This document shows positions 52,178 through 61,372 of a stretch of DNA of 64,000 nucleotides, in pieces. Source of the stretch: Oceanobacillus halotolerans (GTDB taxonomy: Bacteria; Bacillota; Bacilli; Bacillales; Amphibacillaceae); NCBI RefSeq assembly GCF_010993955.1, contig NZ_WIXL01000003.1, forward strand, positions 1 through 64,000. Reading direction: 5' to 3'. Each line of letters begins with the position of its first letter. Positions within the stretch are counted from its first letter, which is position 1. The notes under the pieces are model-generated. The model was not told where the DNA came from. It saw only the letters and a program-made list of their open reading frames with translations, and made no database searches. Position numbers and translations under genes: made by a program.

Positions 52178-53899
52178 TTACTCTACTTCTCTAATAATCC
52201 CATTTTCTTTATCTTGGTCAGTCTTCCCTTCAGGATAGTATATTTTTCCATCTTCATCCCATTCATAACCAGCTTCTTGCAATATCTCGACAGCCGAGTC
52301 AAAATCATATTCATAGCCCTCTAGATCATCGCTATGCCAAAATTCATTTGCTGGACCAATTACAGATGTTGCCTTAGTTCCATATCCTTCAAGTATTTCG
52401 TCAATAATCCTATCTTTTGGTATTACTGAAGTCATAGCTTTACGAACAGCCACGTCATCAAACGGCATTCTTCTCATATTGTAGTTAATATGATATAGGC
52501 CATGGTCAGGGACTGATATAACTTCAACATTTTCGATTTCCTCAAGTTGTTCAACTTGAATTGGCTCTATCCACCAACCTCCAATGTCCGCTTGACCTTG
52601 TTCAACTGCTGCGACCATATTTTCCGTATTAGAATAAGGAATGCTTAATATACCATCTACTTTAGCAGGAGAGAAATAATCTGTATTAGTGTCTAATTTT
52701 AATTCTTGATCCCTTTCCCAATAATCTAATGTAAACGGACCGCTTCCTATAGCTTCTTCGTTTTGATGATCTAATACACCACTAGCTCCTTCACTTTCTA
52801 ATATAGGTTCCCAATAATGTTGTGGGAAAATATACATTTGTGCTAGGGTATTACTTATGAATGGTGCAAATGAGTCATTAAGGCTGAACTCCACTGTTAA
52901 ATCATCCACTACTTCCACAGAGTCAATTGGTTCTACCATTCCCATAAAGTATGGTGATTCTATTTCTTTTACTAAATCAAATGAAAATTTTACATCTTCA
53001 GCAGTAACAGGTTCTCCATCATGAAAATTCATACCAGAGCGTAACGTTACCTTATATGTTTTCCCATCACTATTAACATCCTCAATTGACTCAGCAGCCC
53101 AATTTTCTGGTTCCCCAGTTTCTGTGATCCTAACTAACCTATCATAAATCAACCTAGTAACCTGGAAGTCATGTGAATTTGTAGAACTAAGCGGGTTTAC
53201 AGAATTGATATCACTTGGGTATCCCCAACGCACATACTTTTCATCTCCCGTTGGTTCAAGTTCCATAAATGTCCAAAAACTATTCAACCCTTCACCTAAC
53301 ATGTATGTTAGATTTGTGAAATTTGATGTATTAAAAGGCATTATCTGGTCACGATGGACAACAGGTGCATATGGAATATCCTCAAGAAAAAGTTCCTCTG
53401 CCTTTTTAACTATTTTCTTCCTTTCTTCAGGATCTGAAACCGCTCTTTGTTCTTCAGCTAGAGCATCATATTCTTCGCTATCGTAACCTGCAATATTATA
53501 TCCACCATAGCCTGATAGAGAAGAGTGCAAGGTTCCATAAATAAAGTGATCGGGGTCAATCCTTTCCGCTCTTCCTGCCCAAGACAGTGTAAATGAATCA
53601 AAATCTTTTTGTTGCATTCCTAATTCAGATAGCCTGTTCCATTCAAGGGGTACAGTCTCAACGTCAAACCCTAACTTTTTCCATTCCTCTGCAATCATTA
53701 ATCCAAATTCATAACGTACAGCATCATATTCTGGGTTTGTTACATTCATGACAACTTCCCTGACTTTTCGGTCTTCTGGGAGATCTTCAGTAACTGGTAA
53801 TTGCTGCTCATTCTCATCTGAATCTTTTGAAACGGACATACAGCCTGTTGTGATGAGGAATGAAAAAATAATAATAAAAAATATACTCCTTTTAACCAT
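52178..53899 (-). CDS. Peptide ABC binding lipoprotein (SBP family 5) of module 2
   Basis: 573 residues, longer than average for the family. Lipoprotein signal with lipobox T-T-G-C (Cys20). The sequence order is unusual. Residues about 35-210 (EVVMNVTNPEYDAVRYEFGLMIAEEW, SLSGYGGYNIAGYDSEEYDAL) look like the C-terminal lobe of an SBP_5. A complete domain follows, with VRWGYPSDINSVNPL, RSGMNFHDGEPVTAEDVKFSF and AVRKAMTSVIPKDRI. It is therefore partly duplicated or circularly rearranged by eye. GGAGGAGGA before ATG. First gene of the operon. Confidence 0.85.
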   Translation of the reverse strand: MVKRSIFFIIIFSFLITTGCMSVSKDSDENEQQLPVTEDLPEDRKVREVVMNVTNPEYDAVRYEFGLMIAEEWKKLGFDVETVPLEWNRLSELGMQQKDFDSFTLSWAGRAERIDPDHFIYGTLHSSLSGYGGYNIAGYDSEEYDALAEEQRAVSDPEERKKIVKKAEELFLEDIPYAPVVHRDQIMPFNTSNFTNLTYMLGEGLNSFWTFMELEPTGDEKYVRWGYPSDINSVNPLSSTNSHDFQVTRLIYDRLVRITETGEPENWAAESIEDVNSDGKTYKVTLRSGMNFHDGEPVTAEDVKFSFDLVKEIESPYFMGMVEPIDSVEVVDDLTVEFSLNDSFAPFISNTLAQMYIFPQHYWEPILESEGASGVLDHQNEEAIGSGPFTLDYWERDQELKLDTNTDYFSPAKVDGILSIPYSNTENMVAAVEQGQADIGGWWIEPIQVEQLEEIENVEVISVPDHGLYHINYNMRRMPFDDVAVRKAMTSVIPKDRIIDEILEGYGTKATSVIGPANEFWHSDDLEGYEYDFDSAVEILQEAGYEWDEDGKIYYPEGKTDQDKENGIIREVE

Positions 53900-53930
53900 T
53901 GTCCTCCTCCTTAATACTTTTTATATCCCG

Positions 53931-53970
53931 AATATTGGTATCCTGGATACAGAATCCTGGATCCAATATA
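53931..53970 (-). promoter_or_regulatory. Large dyad, operator candidate of the 11-gene operon
   Basis: Inverted ends AATATTGG and CCAATATA enclose GTATCCTGGATAC (53938-53950, perfect 6-bp arms) and a second TCCTGGATCCA. It lies just downstream of the promoter -10, where a repressor would block transcription. TGGATCCA-type sites are known for some GntR proteins, so the operon's own GntR is the natural candidate. Confidence 0.6.
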
Positions 53971-53985
53971 CTGATATTTCTTAAA

Positions 53986-54014
53986 AGTATATACTCGATT
54001 TAAAATATTGTCAA
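53986..54014 (-). promoter_or_regulatory. Sigma-A promoter of the 11-gene operon
   Basis: Minus strand: -35 TTGACA (54009-54014), 17-base spacer, -10 TATACT (53986-53991). Near-consensus, so tight repression would be needed. Confidence 0.72.
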
Positions 54015-54061
54015 TATTTTGTTTTATTTTTTTATATTAAATAATCAGTATTTTCCCAATA

Positions 54062-54083
54062 AAATTGTATTATGATACAATTT
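54062..54083 (+). promoter_or_regulatory. Second dyad in the divergent region
   Basis: Arms AAATTGTAT (54062-54070) and ATACAATTT (54075-54083), perfect 9 bp, separated by TATG. It lies between the 11-gene operon promoter and the plus-strand M20 gene and differs from the 53931 dyad, so a different or shared regulator may bind. Confidence 0.5.
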
Positions 54084-54162
54084 AAAAGATTTTTGAGAAT
54101 TGAATAACCAGTAAATTAGGAGTATACTAATATTTATTAATTATACAAATGAGGTGATTATC

Positions 54163-55332
54163 ATTTCTAACAGTTATACATTTCTTGAAAAAAACAAAGA
54201 ACAAATTAAGGCAGAATTATTAAAACTTGTTCATGCTGAATCTCCAAGTGAAGACCTAGCTGCAATTCATACCTGTGCAAACGTATTGAAAGATTTATTC
54301 GAAGAGAAGTTGCAGGAAACCTTTACCCTAACAGAATATGATGAAGATGGGCGTCCACATCTCAAATATGAAATTAAAAACAGCCAAAAACCACGCATAC
54401 TGTTTCTAAGTCATTTTGATACGGTTTGGAATATTGGAGATTTAGAAATAACAGAACAAGAGAACCGTATTTATGGACCAGGTGTTTTTGATATGAAAGC
54501 TGGTCTACTCTCTTCTATCTGGGCAATTTATGCACTGACGCAAACTGAAGACGAACTTCCTATCTCCCCTGTATTTTTATTTACATCAGATGAGGAAATC
54601 GGTAGCCTATCTTCTAGACCAATTATTGAAGATGTAGCAAAAACCTGTGATGCTGTTTTTATTATGGAACCACCTGCTGCCCATTCAAATGCATTAAAAA
54701 CCGAACGTAAAGGTGTAGGGATCTTCCACATAATAGTAAAAGGGGTTAGTGCACATGCAGGTAACCACCATGAAGATGGGGTCAATGCTATTTTAGAAAT
54801 GGCTAAAGTTGTTCAAAAACTGGAGAGTTTAACTGATTATGAACGAGGTACAACTGTCAATGTAGGTACCATTCGTGGTGGTAGTGGGACAAATGTTGTT
54901 CCAGATTCTGCCGAAATTGATGTTGACTTGCGTTTTAAAACAGCTGATGAAGGAAATCGAATTAAAGCAATCATCGAATCATTAACTCCAGAAGATAGTC
55001 GTACTGAACTAAAAGTTAATGGTGATTTAAATCGTCCACCATTGGAAAAGAACGATGCAAATCAAGCATTATTTAAACTTGCAAAACAGGCCAGTGAGCA
55101 AATTGGAATTAATGTACAAGCAACACATGTTGGTGGTGGCAGTGATGGCAATTTCACATCTGCCATTGGCGTTCCAACTCTTGATGGTCTAGGTATCCCG
55201 GGTGATGGACCACACGCAAGACATGAGCATATACTTTTTGATATGTTTGTAGAGCGTTGTGCATTAGTAGCCGAAACGAGCTTACAATATGCGTTAAAAA
55301 AAGATAAAAACCTCGCTAAACATGTAGAGTAA
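54163..55332 (+). CDS. M20-family carboxypeptidase/deacylase
   Basis: 389 residues, CPG2/ArgE-like M20A branch. LFLSHFDTVWNIGD, GPGVFDMKAGLLS, FTSDEEIGSLSSR (catalytic Glu pair), EPPA, KGVSAHAGNHHEDG, and the last His in GDGPHARHEH. The start is unusual. GAGGTG ends 6 bases before an in-frame ATT at 54163, while the only earlier GTG (54154) lies inside that ribosome site; ATT is taken as the probable initiator. Divergent from the 11-gene operon and followed 29 bases later by a GGCT-like gene. Confidence 0.85.
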   Translation: MSNSYTFLEKNKEQIKAELLKLVHAESPSEDLAAIHTCANVLKDLFEEKLQETFTLTEYDEDGRPHLKYEIKNSQKPRILFLSHFDTVWNIGDLEITEQENRIYGPGVFDMKAGLLSSIWAIYALTQTEDELPISPVFLFTSDEEIGSLSSRPIIEDVAKTCDAVFIMEPPAAHSNALKTERKGVGIFHIIVKGVSAHAGNHHEDGVNAILEMAKVVQKLESLTDYERGTTVNVGTIRGGSGTNVVPDSAEIDVDLRFKTADEGNRIKAIIESLTPEDSRTELKVNGDLNRPPLEKNDANQALFKLAKQASEQIGINVQATHVGGGSDGNFTSAIGVPTLDGLGIPGDGPHARHEHILFDMFVERCALVAETSLQYALKKDKNLAKHVE

Positions 55333-55361
55333 CCATTTTAACCCAGAGGAGGATACGTATA

Positions 55362-55976
55362 ATGGATGTCTGGTATGTAAGCTATGGGTCCAATATTTGT
55401 GAGGATCGTTTTCTATGCTACATCTACGGAGGCACACCAGAAGGATCTGAAAAACGAGAAGTAGGCTGTCATGATAAAACACCACCAAAAAGAAGTGAGA
55501 AAGCAGAAATTCCTTATCCTCTTTATTTTGCCAAGGAGAAAAGTAAATGGGGTAAGGGTGGTGTTGCCTTTATCGGAAATGAAACAAAACGTGAGGAACT
55601 AACCATTGCTCGGAAGTATTTAATCACAGCTGAACAATTTTGTGAAGTGGTGGAACAAGAGAACAATAATCAACGTTTAGACATCGATGTTAATAAGATT
55701 ATCAGTGAAGGACATTTAGATATCAATGCTGGTTGGTACGGAAGACTGATGTACTTAGGAGATAAGAATGGTAATCCGATGTTTACATTTACAAATACCG
55801 AACCAATGACTGATCAAACATTTACCATACCTCCGTCTACTTATTTATCAATCATTGGACGGGGATTATTGGAACTAGGCCTAACAGATGAAGCAGTAGC
55901 AGAATACTTCTTATTAAAACGAGGAATTAAAGGGAAGTTTACAAAAGAGTCATTATACAACTATATATTTCGTTAA
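55362..55976 (+). CDS. Gamma-glutamylcyclotransferase-like fold protein
   Basis: 204 residues. The N-terminal VWYVSYGSN (residues 3-11) carries the YGSN loop typical of the GGCT/BtrG fold, with WGKGGVAFIG and AGWYGRLMYLG strands following. The family cyclises or rearranges gamma-glutamyl groups, but members in Bacillaceae are not characterised and some databases carry unrelated names for them. It is co-transcribed with the M20 gene (29-base gap), so it may act on its product. GAGGAGG before ATG. Confidence 0.72.
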   Translation: MDVWYVSYGSNICEDRFLCYIYGGTPEGSEKREVGCHDKTPPKRSEKAEIPYPLYFAKEKSKWGKGGVAFIGNETKREELTIARKYLITAEQFCEVVEQENNNQRLDIDVNKIISEGHLDINAGWYGRLMYLGDKNGNPMFTFTNTEPMTDQTFTIPPSTYLSIIGRGLLELGLTDEAVAEYFLLKRGIKGKFTKESLYNYIFR

Positions 55977-55980
55977 AATT

Positions 55981-56024
55981 GAGAGTGTTATGGATTTAGC
56001 ATCCGTAACACTCTTATTTTTTAT
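55981..56024 (+). terminator. Terminator after the M20/GGCT-like pair
   Basis: GAGAGTGTTA-tg-GAT pairs with ATC-cg-TAACACTCTT, followed by T-rich sequence. Confidence 0.9.
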
Positions 56025-56171
56025 TGAGATTGATTAATAAAATGATCATAGGTTTATTTCGAAAACGTATATGCTGTTTCATAACCAGACTCTTCCTTAT
56101 AAACAAGTGACCTAGATAAATTAGTTTACTTAGATATACTCATTTGTTGTAAGCACCTATTTTTGTAAGGC

Positions 56172-57599
56172 CTATTTATCTTGCTCTTTTGGAAATTGTC
56201 GGTAATGATACGCAATGCGATCTACTTCGCCGTTATGGTCTGTAATAAAACGGATCGTCTCTTCCTGGTCCTTAATTTGCACAACAAATATATCCTCTCC
56301 TACACATCGAATTGGATGATAGGAACCTTGCGTGAAAAATGTAAGTTTGTCATCTTCAACACCAATTGTCAATTGCATCCCTTCATTAGATGTATACGTC
56401 CCAACATACTTTTGCAATTGTGCAGTAGGCATATCAAAATCTTCACGCTTTTTATGAGATGCCGTCACCTCCTTATCTTGAAAATCATTTAATGCTCCCA
56501 TTAAAAGGCTAGAGGCTGGCACCCCTGCAAGATTGGTTAAAATTACGCCAGTAATCCCTTTTTCAGGAACAATAGTCATAAAGGAAGCAATTGCTTTTAA
56601 ATTACCTCCATGTTCCACCAATGTATTTCCATAGTAATCTGGTGTAATCATTAACCCATATCCATAATACTTACCAGGTTCTGCCTCAATATAAGGGTAG
56701 GTCATTTGTTTAACACTTTCTTCTGAGAGGATACGAACCCCATTAACAACACCTTTATTGCGATAAATTTCCGTGTACTTTAACATGTCATTTACCGTGG
56801 ATTTTAAATAGCCAGCTGGTCTCATAGCAGGAGAATCCCACCAAACCGGTGCTGGATACACACTCGTTTGGCCATCGTCTTCTTTTGTTGCATAAAGCAT
56901 CGTTATATCATCATGATCACTTAGATCATCTAAATTAAACGAGCTATTTGCCATACCCACAGGTTCTAGTATGTTTTCTTTTACAAAAGATTCATAGGAT
57001 TGCCCACTTGCTCGTTCAATAATTGCTCCTAATAGAGCAAACGCATCATTTGAATAACTAAAATGCAGTCCTGGAGATCCTAGCAATTCAAAATCTAATT
57101 CCCCTATAAATTGCATTAAGTCTTCATACGTGTCGATTGGGCCTTGGGAAGAATTTCCCGTAATGTTTAACCCTGGATAATCATCCCTTGACGGATCTTT
57201 ATCCATACTCCGTTTATTGGCATATACTAGTGATGGCAATGGTGGAAGTCCCGATGAATTTGTCAAAAAGTGATGAATGGTCATTTGTGCTGTTTTTTCT
57301 GGATCAGGTGTTTTAAATTCTGGTAAATGATCAACAACTTTATCATGAACCGATAATTTACCTGCTTCTTGTAATTTCATAATTGCAACACCAGTAAAAG
57401 ATTTGGTAATAGACGCAATTCCAAAGACTGTGTCCTCGGTTACCGGTAAGTTTTCTTCCACATTTCGATAGCCAAACCCTTTATAATAGGCAGGTTTCCC
57501 ATCTTGATTTAACCCAATAGAAACTCCAGGTATTTGATAATCGTGAATTAGTTTATCAGCATACTCCTCAAAGCTTCCCATTAATACTTTGTTTGTCAT
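56172..57599 (-). CDS. Serine beta-lactamase-like hydrolase (class C/PBP4* family)
   Basis: 475 residues. S-x-x-K nucleophile motif SITK (63-66), Tyr motif YSND in the middle, and HGG at the KTG position (VEHGGNLKAIA). A C-terminal lipocalin-like domain (about 390-470) has YVGTYTSNEGMQLTIG. No signal peptide, so likely cytoplasmic: an esterase or D-aminopeptidase/peptidase rather than a penicillinase. AAAGGAG precedes ATG. It lies downstream of the second peptide ABC operon with a transporter-gene remnant between, so possibly a hydrolase for its cargo. Confidence 0.85.
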   Translation of the reverse strand: MTNKVLMGSFEEYADKLIHDYQIPGVSIGLNQDGKPAYYKGFGYRNVEENLPVTEDTVFGIASITKSFTGVAIMKLQEAGKLSVHDKVVDHLPEFKTPDPEKTAQMTIHHFLTNSSGLPPLPSLVYANKRSMDKDPSRDDYPGLNITGNSSQGPIDTYEDLMQFIGELDFELLGSPGLHFSYSNDAFALLGAIIERASGQSYESFVKENILEPVGMANSSFNLDDLSDHDDITMLYATKEDDGQTSVYPAPVWWDSPAMRPAGYLKSTVNDMLKYTEIYRNKGVVNGVRILSEESVKQMTYPYIEAEPGKYYGYGLMITPDYYGNTLVEHGGNLKAIASFMTIVPEKGITGVILTNLAGVPASSLLMGALNDFQDKEVTASHKKREDFDMPTAQLQKYVGTYTSNEGMQLTIGVEDDKLTFFTQGSYHPIRCVGEDIFVVQIKDQEETIRFITDHNGEVDRIAYHYRQFPKEQDK

Positions 57600-57619
57600 G
57601 TCAAAACTCCTTTTCTATA

Positions 57620-57765
57620 ATCTTATTAAAGGATCTGGAATTGCTACAGCAGCAATTAATACTTGTGTATAAGGATGCAATGGTTCTTTAAATAAGTTTT
57701 TATATCATCGATTTACCAATTCCTCCTAAATACATTACCAAAATTCGATCACTTACTTACATATT
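57620..57765 (-). pseudogene. Degenerate 3' remnant of a peptide-ABC ATPase gene
   Basis: On the minus strand one reads VSDRILVMYLGG, then a stop and frame change, then LFKEPLHPYTQVLIAAVAIPDP and a stop. These match the VSDRVMVMYLG and NPLHPYTKALLSAIPRP stretches of OppF/DppF proteins, such as the intact gene at 57845. The rest of the gene is absent. It records the loss or recombination of a former OppF-type gene next to the present operon. Confidence 0.75.
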
Positions 57766-57778
57766 AATGACAAAAACG

Positions 57779-57811
57779 AGAGTGTTAGGGGATTGAAATC
57801 CCTAACACTCT
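57779..57811 (-). terminator. Terminator of the second peptide ABC operon
   Basis: AGAGTGTTAGGG-GATT pairs with AATC-CCTAACACTCT, a 16-bp near-perfect stem; T/A-rich on the exit side. Confidence 0.9.
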
Positions 57812-57844
57812 ATATTTTACATTAAGATAGATCATAAAATGAAT

Positions 57845-58816
57845 TTATACTTCATGACATGCAACAAAGTGACCTTCCTCAATTTCACGCCATTCTGGTA
57901 TACTTTCTTTACAATGCGCTTTTGCTATAGGACATCTTGTATGAAATGGACAACCACTAGGGTATTCAGATGCACTAGGAATATCCCCTTCCAGTCTTAC
58001 ACGCTCCTTTTTTACTCCAGGAATTGGACGAGGGATAGCAGATAGTAATGCCTTTGTATATGGATGTAATGGATTACTATAAATTTGATCTGATGACCCT
58101 AGTTCAGCAGAAGTACCTAAATACATAACCATTACTCGATCACTCACATGTCTAACGACACCTAAGTCATGTGAAATAAATAAGTAAGTTAAATCGTGAG
58201 TGGTTTGTAAATCTTTTAGCAGCTTAATTATTTGTGCCTGTACTGAAACATCCAAAGCAGATACGGCTTCATCACATATTATTAACGATGGGTTTAATGC
58301 AATAGCTCTTGCGATGCCAATGCGTTGGCGCTGACCACCACTAAATTGGTGAGGATATCTGTCTTTATATTCCTCTTTTAACCCTACTTCTTTCAAAAGC
58401 TCATTTACTTTTTGTTCCCTTTCCGCTTTTGATAAAGTTGTGTGGATTTTCAATACTTCTTCTAATCCATCCCCAATTCGTTGACGTGGGTTTAATGATG
58501 CAAAAGGATCCTGAAAGATAATTTGCATATCTTTTTTATATTTTTTTAGTTCCCTATCTGATAAATCTCCAATATTTTCACCTTGAAATTTAATATCTCC
58601 ATCCGTTTTTTTTTCAAGTCCTATAACAGTCCGACCAAATGTTGACTTGCCACATCCTGATTCACCTACAATTCCCAGAGTCTCCCCCTCAGAAACTTGT
58701 AAGGTTACATTTTTTACAGCTTTCACATATCCTTTAGTCCGTTGTAGAATACCTTTTTTAATTGGGAAGTATTTTTTTAATTCATTGACTTCAAGAAGTG
58801 ACTGTTGATTTGTCAT
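57845..58816 (-). CDS. Peptide ABC transporter ATPase, OppF/DppF type (module 3)
   Basis: 323 residues. GESGCGKST, FSGGQRQRIGIARAI, LIICDEAVSALDVS (Ala in place of Pro in DEP) and the C-terminal CPFHTRCPIAKAHC. GGAGG stands 8 bases before the ATG at 58816; the gene overlaps the OppD-type gene by 26 bases. Powers import with the 58791 product. Confidence 0.92.
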   Translation of the reverse strand: MTNQQSLLEVNELKKYFPIKKGILQRTKGYVKAVKNVTLQVSEGETLGIVGESGCGKSTFGRTVIGLEKKTDGDIKFQGENIGDLSDRELKKYKKDMQIIFQDPFASLNPRQRIGDGLEEVLKIHTTLSKAEREQKVNELLKEVGLKEEYKDRYPHQFSGGQRQRIGIARAIALNPSLIICDEAVSALDVSVQAQIIKLLKDLQTTHDLTYLFISHDLGVVRHVSDRVMVMYLGTSAELGSSDQIYSNPLHPYTKALLSAIPRPIPGVKKERVRLEGDIPSASEYPSGCPFHTRCPIAKAHCKESIPEWREIEEGHFVACHEV

Positions 58817-59786
58817 TTGCAGATTCCTCCTGTAACCAACATTTAGATTCCTGGTAATCAGATACTTTGAATAGAGGTGGTTTTTCAACTTTACATGATT
58901 CCATCACAAATGGGCATCGCGGATGGAAAGGACAACCATTAATAGGTTCATCCAAACTTGGTGCAGATCCCTCAATTGTATTCAAACTTTGGTCCTTATC
59001 GTCTACATTTGGTACAGCTGCCAACAATCCTTTTGTGTATGGATGCTGTGGGTCATTAAATAATGTTTCAACGTCACCAACCTCTACTACTTCCCCTGCA
59101 TACATCACCATTACTTTATCGGCAATTTCTGCCACTACACCCATGTCATGTGTAACAAATATTACTCCCATCCCTATTTGTTCTTTTAAATCATAAATTA
59201 AATCAAGAATTTGTGCTTGGATTGTTACATCTAACGCTGTAGTTGGTTCATCCGCGATTAATAGGGATGGCTCACATGCAAATGCCATAGCAATCATAAC
59301 TCTTTGTCTCATTCCCCCACTAAGTTCGTGGGGGTAGTTTTTTAATTTTTCACTTGGATTTGGTATTCCTACTTTTGTTAGCAATTCAATACTTTCATGT
59401 ATTGCTTCTTTTTTTGATAGTTTTTTATGAATCATTAACGGCTCACATAACTGATAGCCAATAGTAAACACTGGATTAAGTGCTGTCATAGGATCCTGAA
59501 ATATCATTGACATTTCATTTCCTCTTAGCCTTTCAAGTTCCCTTTCACTTTTACCTACTAACTCCGTATTTTTAAATTGTATTGATCCATCAGAAACTTC
59601 ACCATTAGATGGAAGCAGACCCATAATAGAAAGAGATGTGATACTTTTTCCGGAACCAGACTCACCCACTATACATAGTGTTTCACCCTTGTCAACAGAA
59701 AAAGATACCTCACGCAAGGCCGATAACTTCCCTTTAGGTGTTCGAAATTGTGTTACTAAATTATCCACCTTAAGTAATTCTTCCAA
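58791..59786 (-). CDS. Peptide ABC transporter ATPase, OppD/DppD type (module 3)
   Basis: 331 residues. Walker [10 protein letters not shown] (Ile after Ser is less usual), [46 protein letters not shown] start after GTAGGTGT. It lies 8 bases after the binding-protein gene, so binding protein and ATPases are co-translated. Confidence 0.92.
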   Translation of the reverse strand: MEELLKVDNLVTQFRTPKGKLSALREVSFSVDKGETLCIVGESGSGKSITSLSIMGLLPSNGEVSDGSIQFKNTELVGKSERELERLRGNEMSMIFQDPMTALNPVFTIGYQLCEPLMIHKKLSKKEAIHESIELLTKVGIPNPSEKLKNYPHELSGGMRQRVMIAMAFACEPSLLIADEPTTALDVTIQAQILDLIYDLKEQIGMGVIFVTHDMGVVAEIADKVMVMYAGEVVEVGDVETLFNDPQHPYTKGLLAAVPNVDDKDQSLNTIEGSAPSLDEPINGCPFHPRCPFVMESCKVEKPPLFKVSDYQESKCWLQEESANDKSTVTS

Positions 59787-59794
59787 TGTTACAC

Positions 59795-61351
59795 CTACTC
59801 TCTACTAACATTGTAAAGCGACCACTCTTGTGTTGGCTTTAATTCAATACCTTTGATACTGTCGTTATAAGCTATAGATACTACTCCATGATTCATTGTT
59901 TTCCAAACTGCATCCTCAATGGCAATCATATTTGCCTCATGTAATTTTTCCAGACGAACATCTTGATCTACTGTTTCACGAGATTCATCTACTAATTTAT
60001 CAAACTCTGAATTATTATAATTCATTCTATTTGAAGACTCTATATTATCAGAATGCAATGTTGGATATAAAAGTTCACTACCATCTGCTGTACTGTTAGT
60101 CCAGCCAAGGAAGGTCATTTCAAAATTACCTTCTGTAGTTGTATCTAAAAATGTACCCCATTCCATTGATTCAATTGACACATTTAATCCTACCTCTGTT
60201 AGTTGCGCCTGTACGATTTCCGCCATTTTCATATAACTACCAGTTGTTGAAGCTAATAAAGTTATTTCATGTCCATCATAGCCATTTTCTTCTAGTAATT
60301 GTTTAGCTTTTTCAGGATCATATTCATATCCTGCATCTGAGGCCTCTTCATTGTACCCAAATACTTGAGGTCCTATTATACTATCATTTTGGATTCCTAA
60401 ACCATCTAACTGATCAACATAAGCTTGAGAATCAACTGCATGTGCAACAGCTTGGCGAAAAGCAGGATCACTATAAGGTTCTTTATCCATATTAAAACCT
60501 AAATAATATACTGGTGTACCTTCTTTAGTTACTACTTCTACATTATCAATATTTTCAATTCTAGATAAATGTTCTGATGGAATCCCATCAACAAAGTCAA
60601 CTTCTCCAGTTTCCAGCATGGATACTGCGGTAGAATATTCAGGTACTACTCTCATAGTTACAGTTTCCAACTGTGGTTCTCCTTGCCAATAATCTGGGTT
60701 CTTTTTCAATGTTACACGGTCCCCTTCAACCCACTCTTCAAACATGAATGGACCTGTTCCTGTAGGATTTTCTGTATTTATATCACCTTCCTGATCAGCG
60801 GTAGGACTAACAATCGCTGAATTAGAATGGGAAAGTGCAGCTAATAAAGGACCATAAGGGTTTTTAGTATTAATAACAACTGTATATTCATCTTGAACTT
60901 CAATTGATTCAACAGGATCTAATAAAGATGCCCTTGGAGCCGCTCTTTCAGGATCCATCATTTCCTCAAATGTATATTTTACAGCTTCAGCATTAAAATC
61001 AGTACCGTCGTGGAAAGTTATCCCTTCTTTTAGTTTAATTACCCATGTAGTATCATCAGGATTTTCATAAGATTCTGCTAGTAACGGTTCAATTTCCATA
61101 GTTTCTGGATTTCTTGTAAATAATGTTTCGTATATTTGTCTATTCATATTTGATGAAACAGAATCATTTGTATCGATAGGTGATAATCCTACTACATCAG
61201 ATACTGAGGCATAAGTAATTGTTTGCTCAGCATCGCTACTACCATTTTCAGAAGACTCTCCTTCCTGAGAACTGCTATCACTACTACATGCAGCTATAAA
61301 CAGTAGCATAATTGTCATTAACAACATTACAATAAATTTGTTCTTCTTCAT
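59795..61351 (-). CDS. Peptide ABC binding lipoprotein (SBP family 5) of module 3
   Basis: 518 residues. Signal with lipobox I-A-A-C (Cys23), Ser/Glu linker, then the SBP_5 domain: [43 protein letters not shown]. Start at 61351, with GGAGGGG upstream. It is placed inside the operon (permeases first, then binding protein, then ATPases), unlike module 2. It is more like the two orphan binding proteins at 18-22 kb in its domain order than the module 2 protein. Ligand probably a peptide; unknown. Confidence 0.9.
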   Translation of the reverse strand: MKKNKFIVMLLMTIMLLFIAACSSDSSSQEGESSENGSSDAEQTITYASVSDVVGLSPIDTNDSVSSNMNRQIYETLFTRNPETMEIEPLLAESYENPDDTTWVIKLKEGITFHDGTDFNAEAVKYTFEEMMDPERAAPRASLLDPVESIEVQDEYTVVINTKNPYGPLLAALSHSNSAIVSPTADQEGDINTENPTGTGPFMFEEWVEGDRVTLKKNPDYWQGEPQLETVTMRVVPEYSTAVSMLETGEVDFVDGIPSEHLSRIENIDNVEVVTKEGTPVYYLGFNMDKEPYSDPAFRQAVAHAVDSQAYVDQLDGLGIQNDSIIGPQVFGYNEEASDAGYEYDPEKAKQLLEENGYDGHEITLLASTTGSYMKMAEIVQAQLTEVGLNVSIESMEWGTFLDTTTEGNFEMTFLGWTNSTADGSELLYPTLHSDNIESSNRMNYNNSEFDKLVDESRETVDQDVRLEKLHEANMIAIEDAVWKTMNHGVVSIAYNDSIKGIELKPTQEWSLYNVSRE

Positions 61352-61372
61352 AATTTTCCCCTCCATTTAAAT

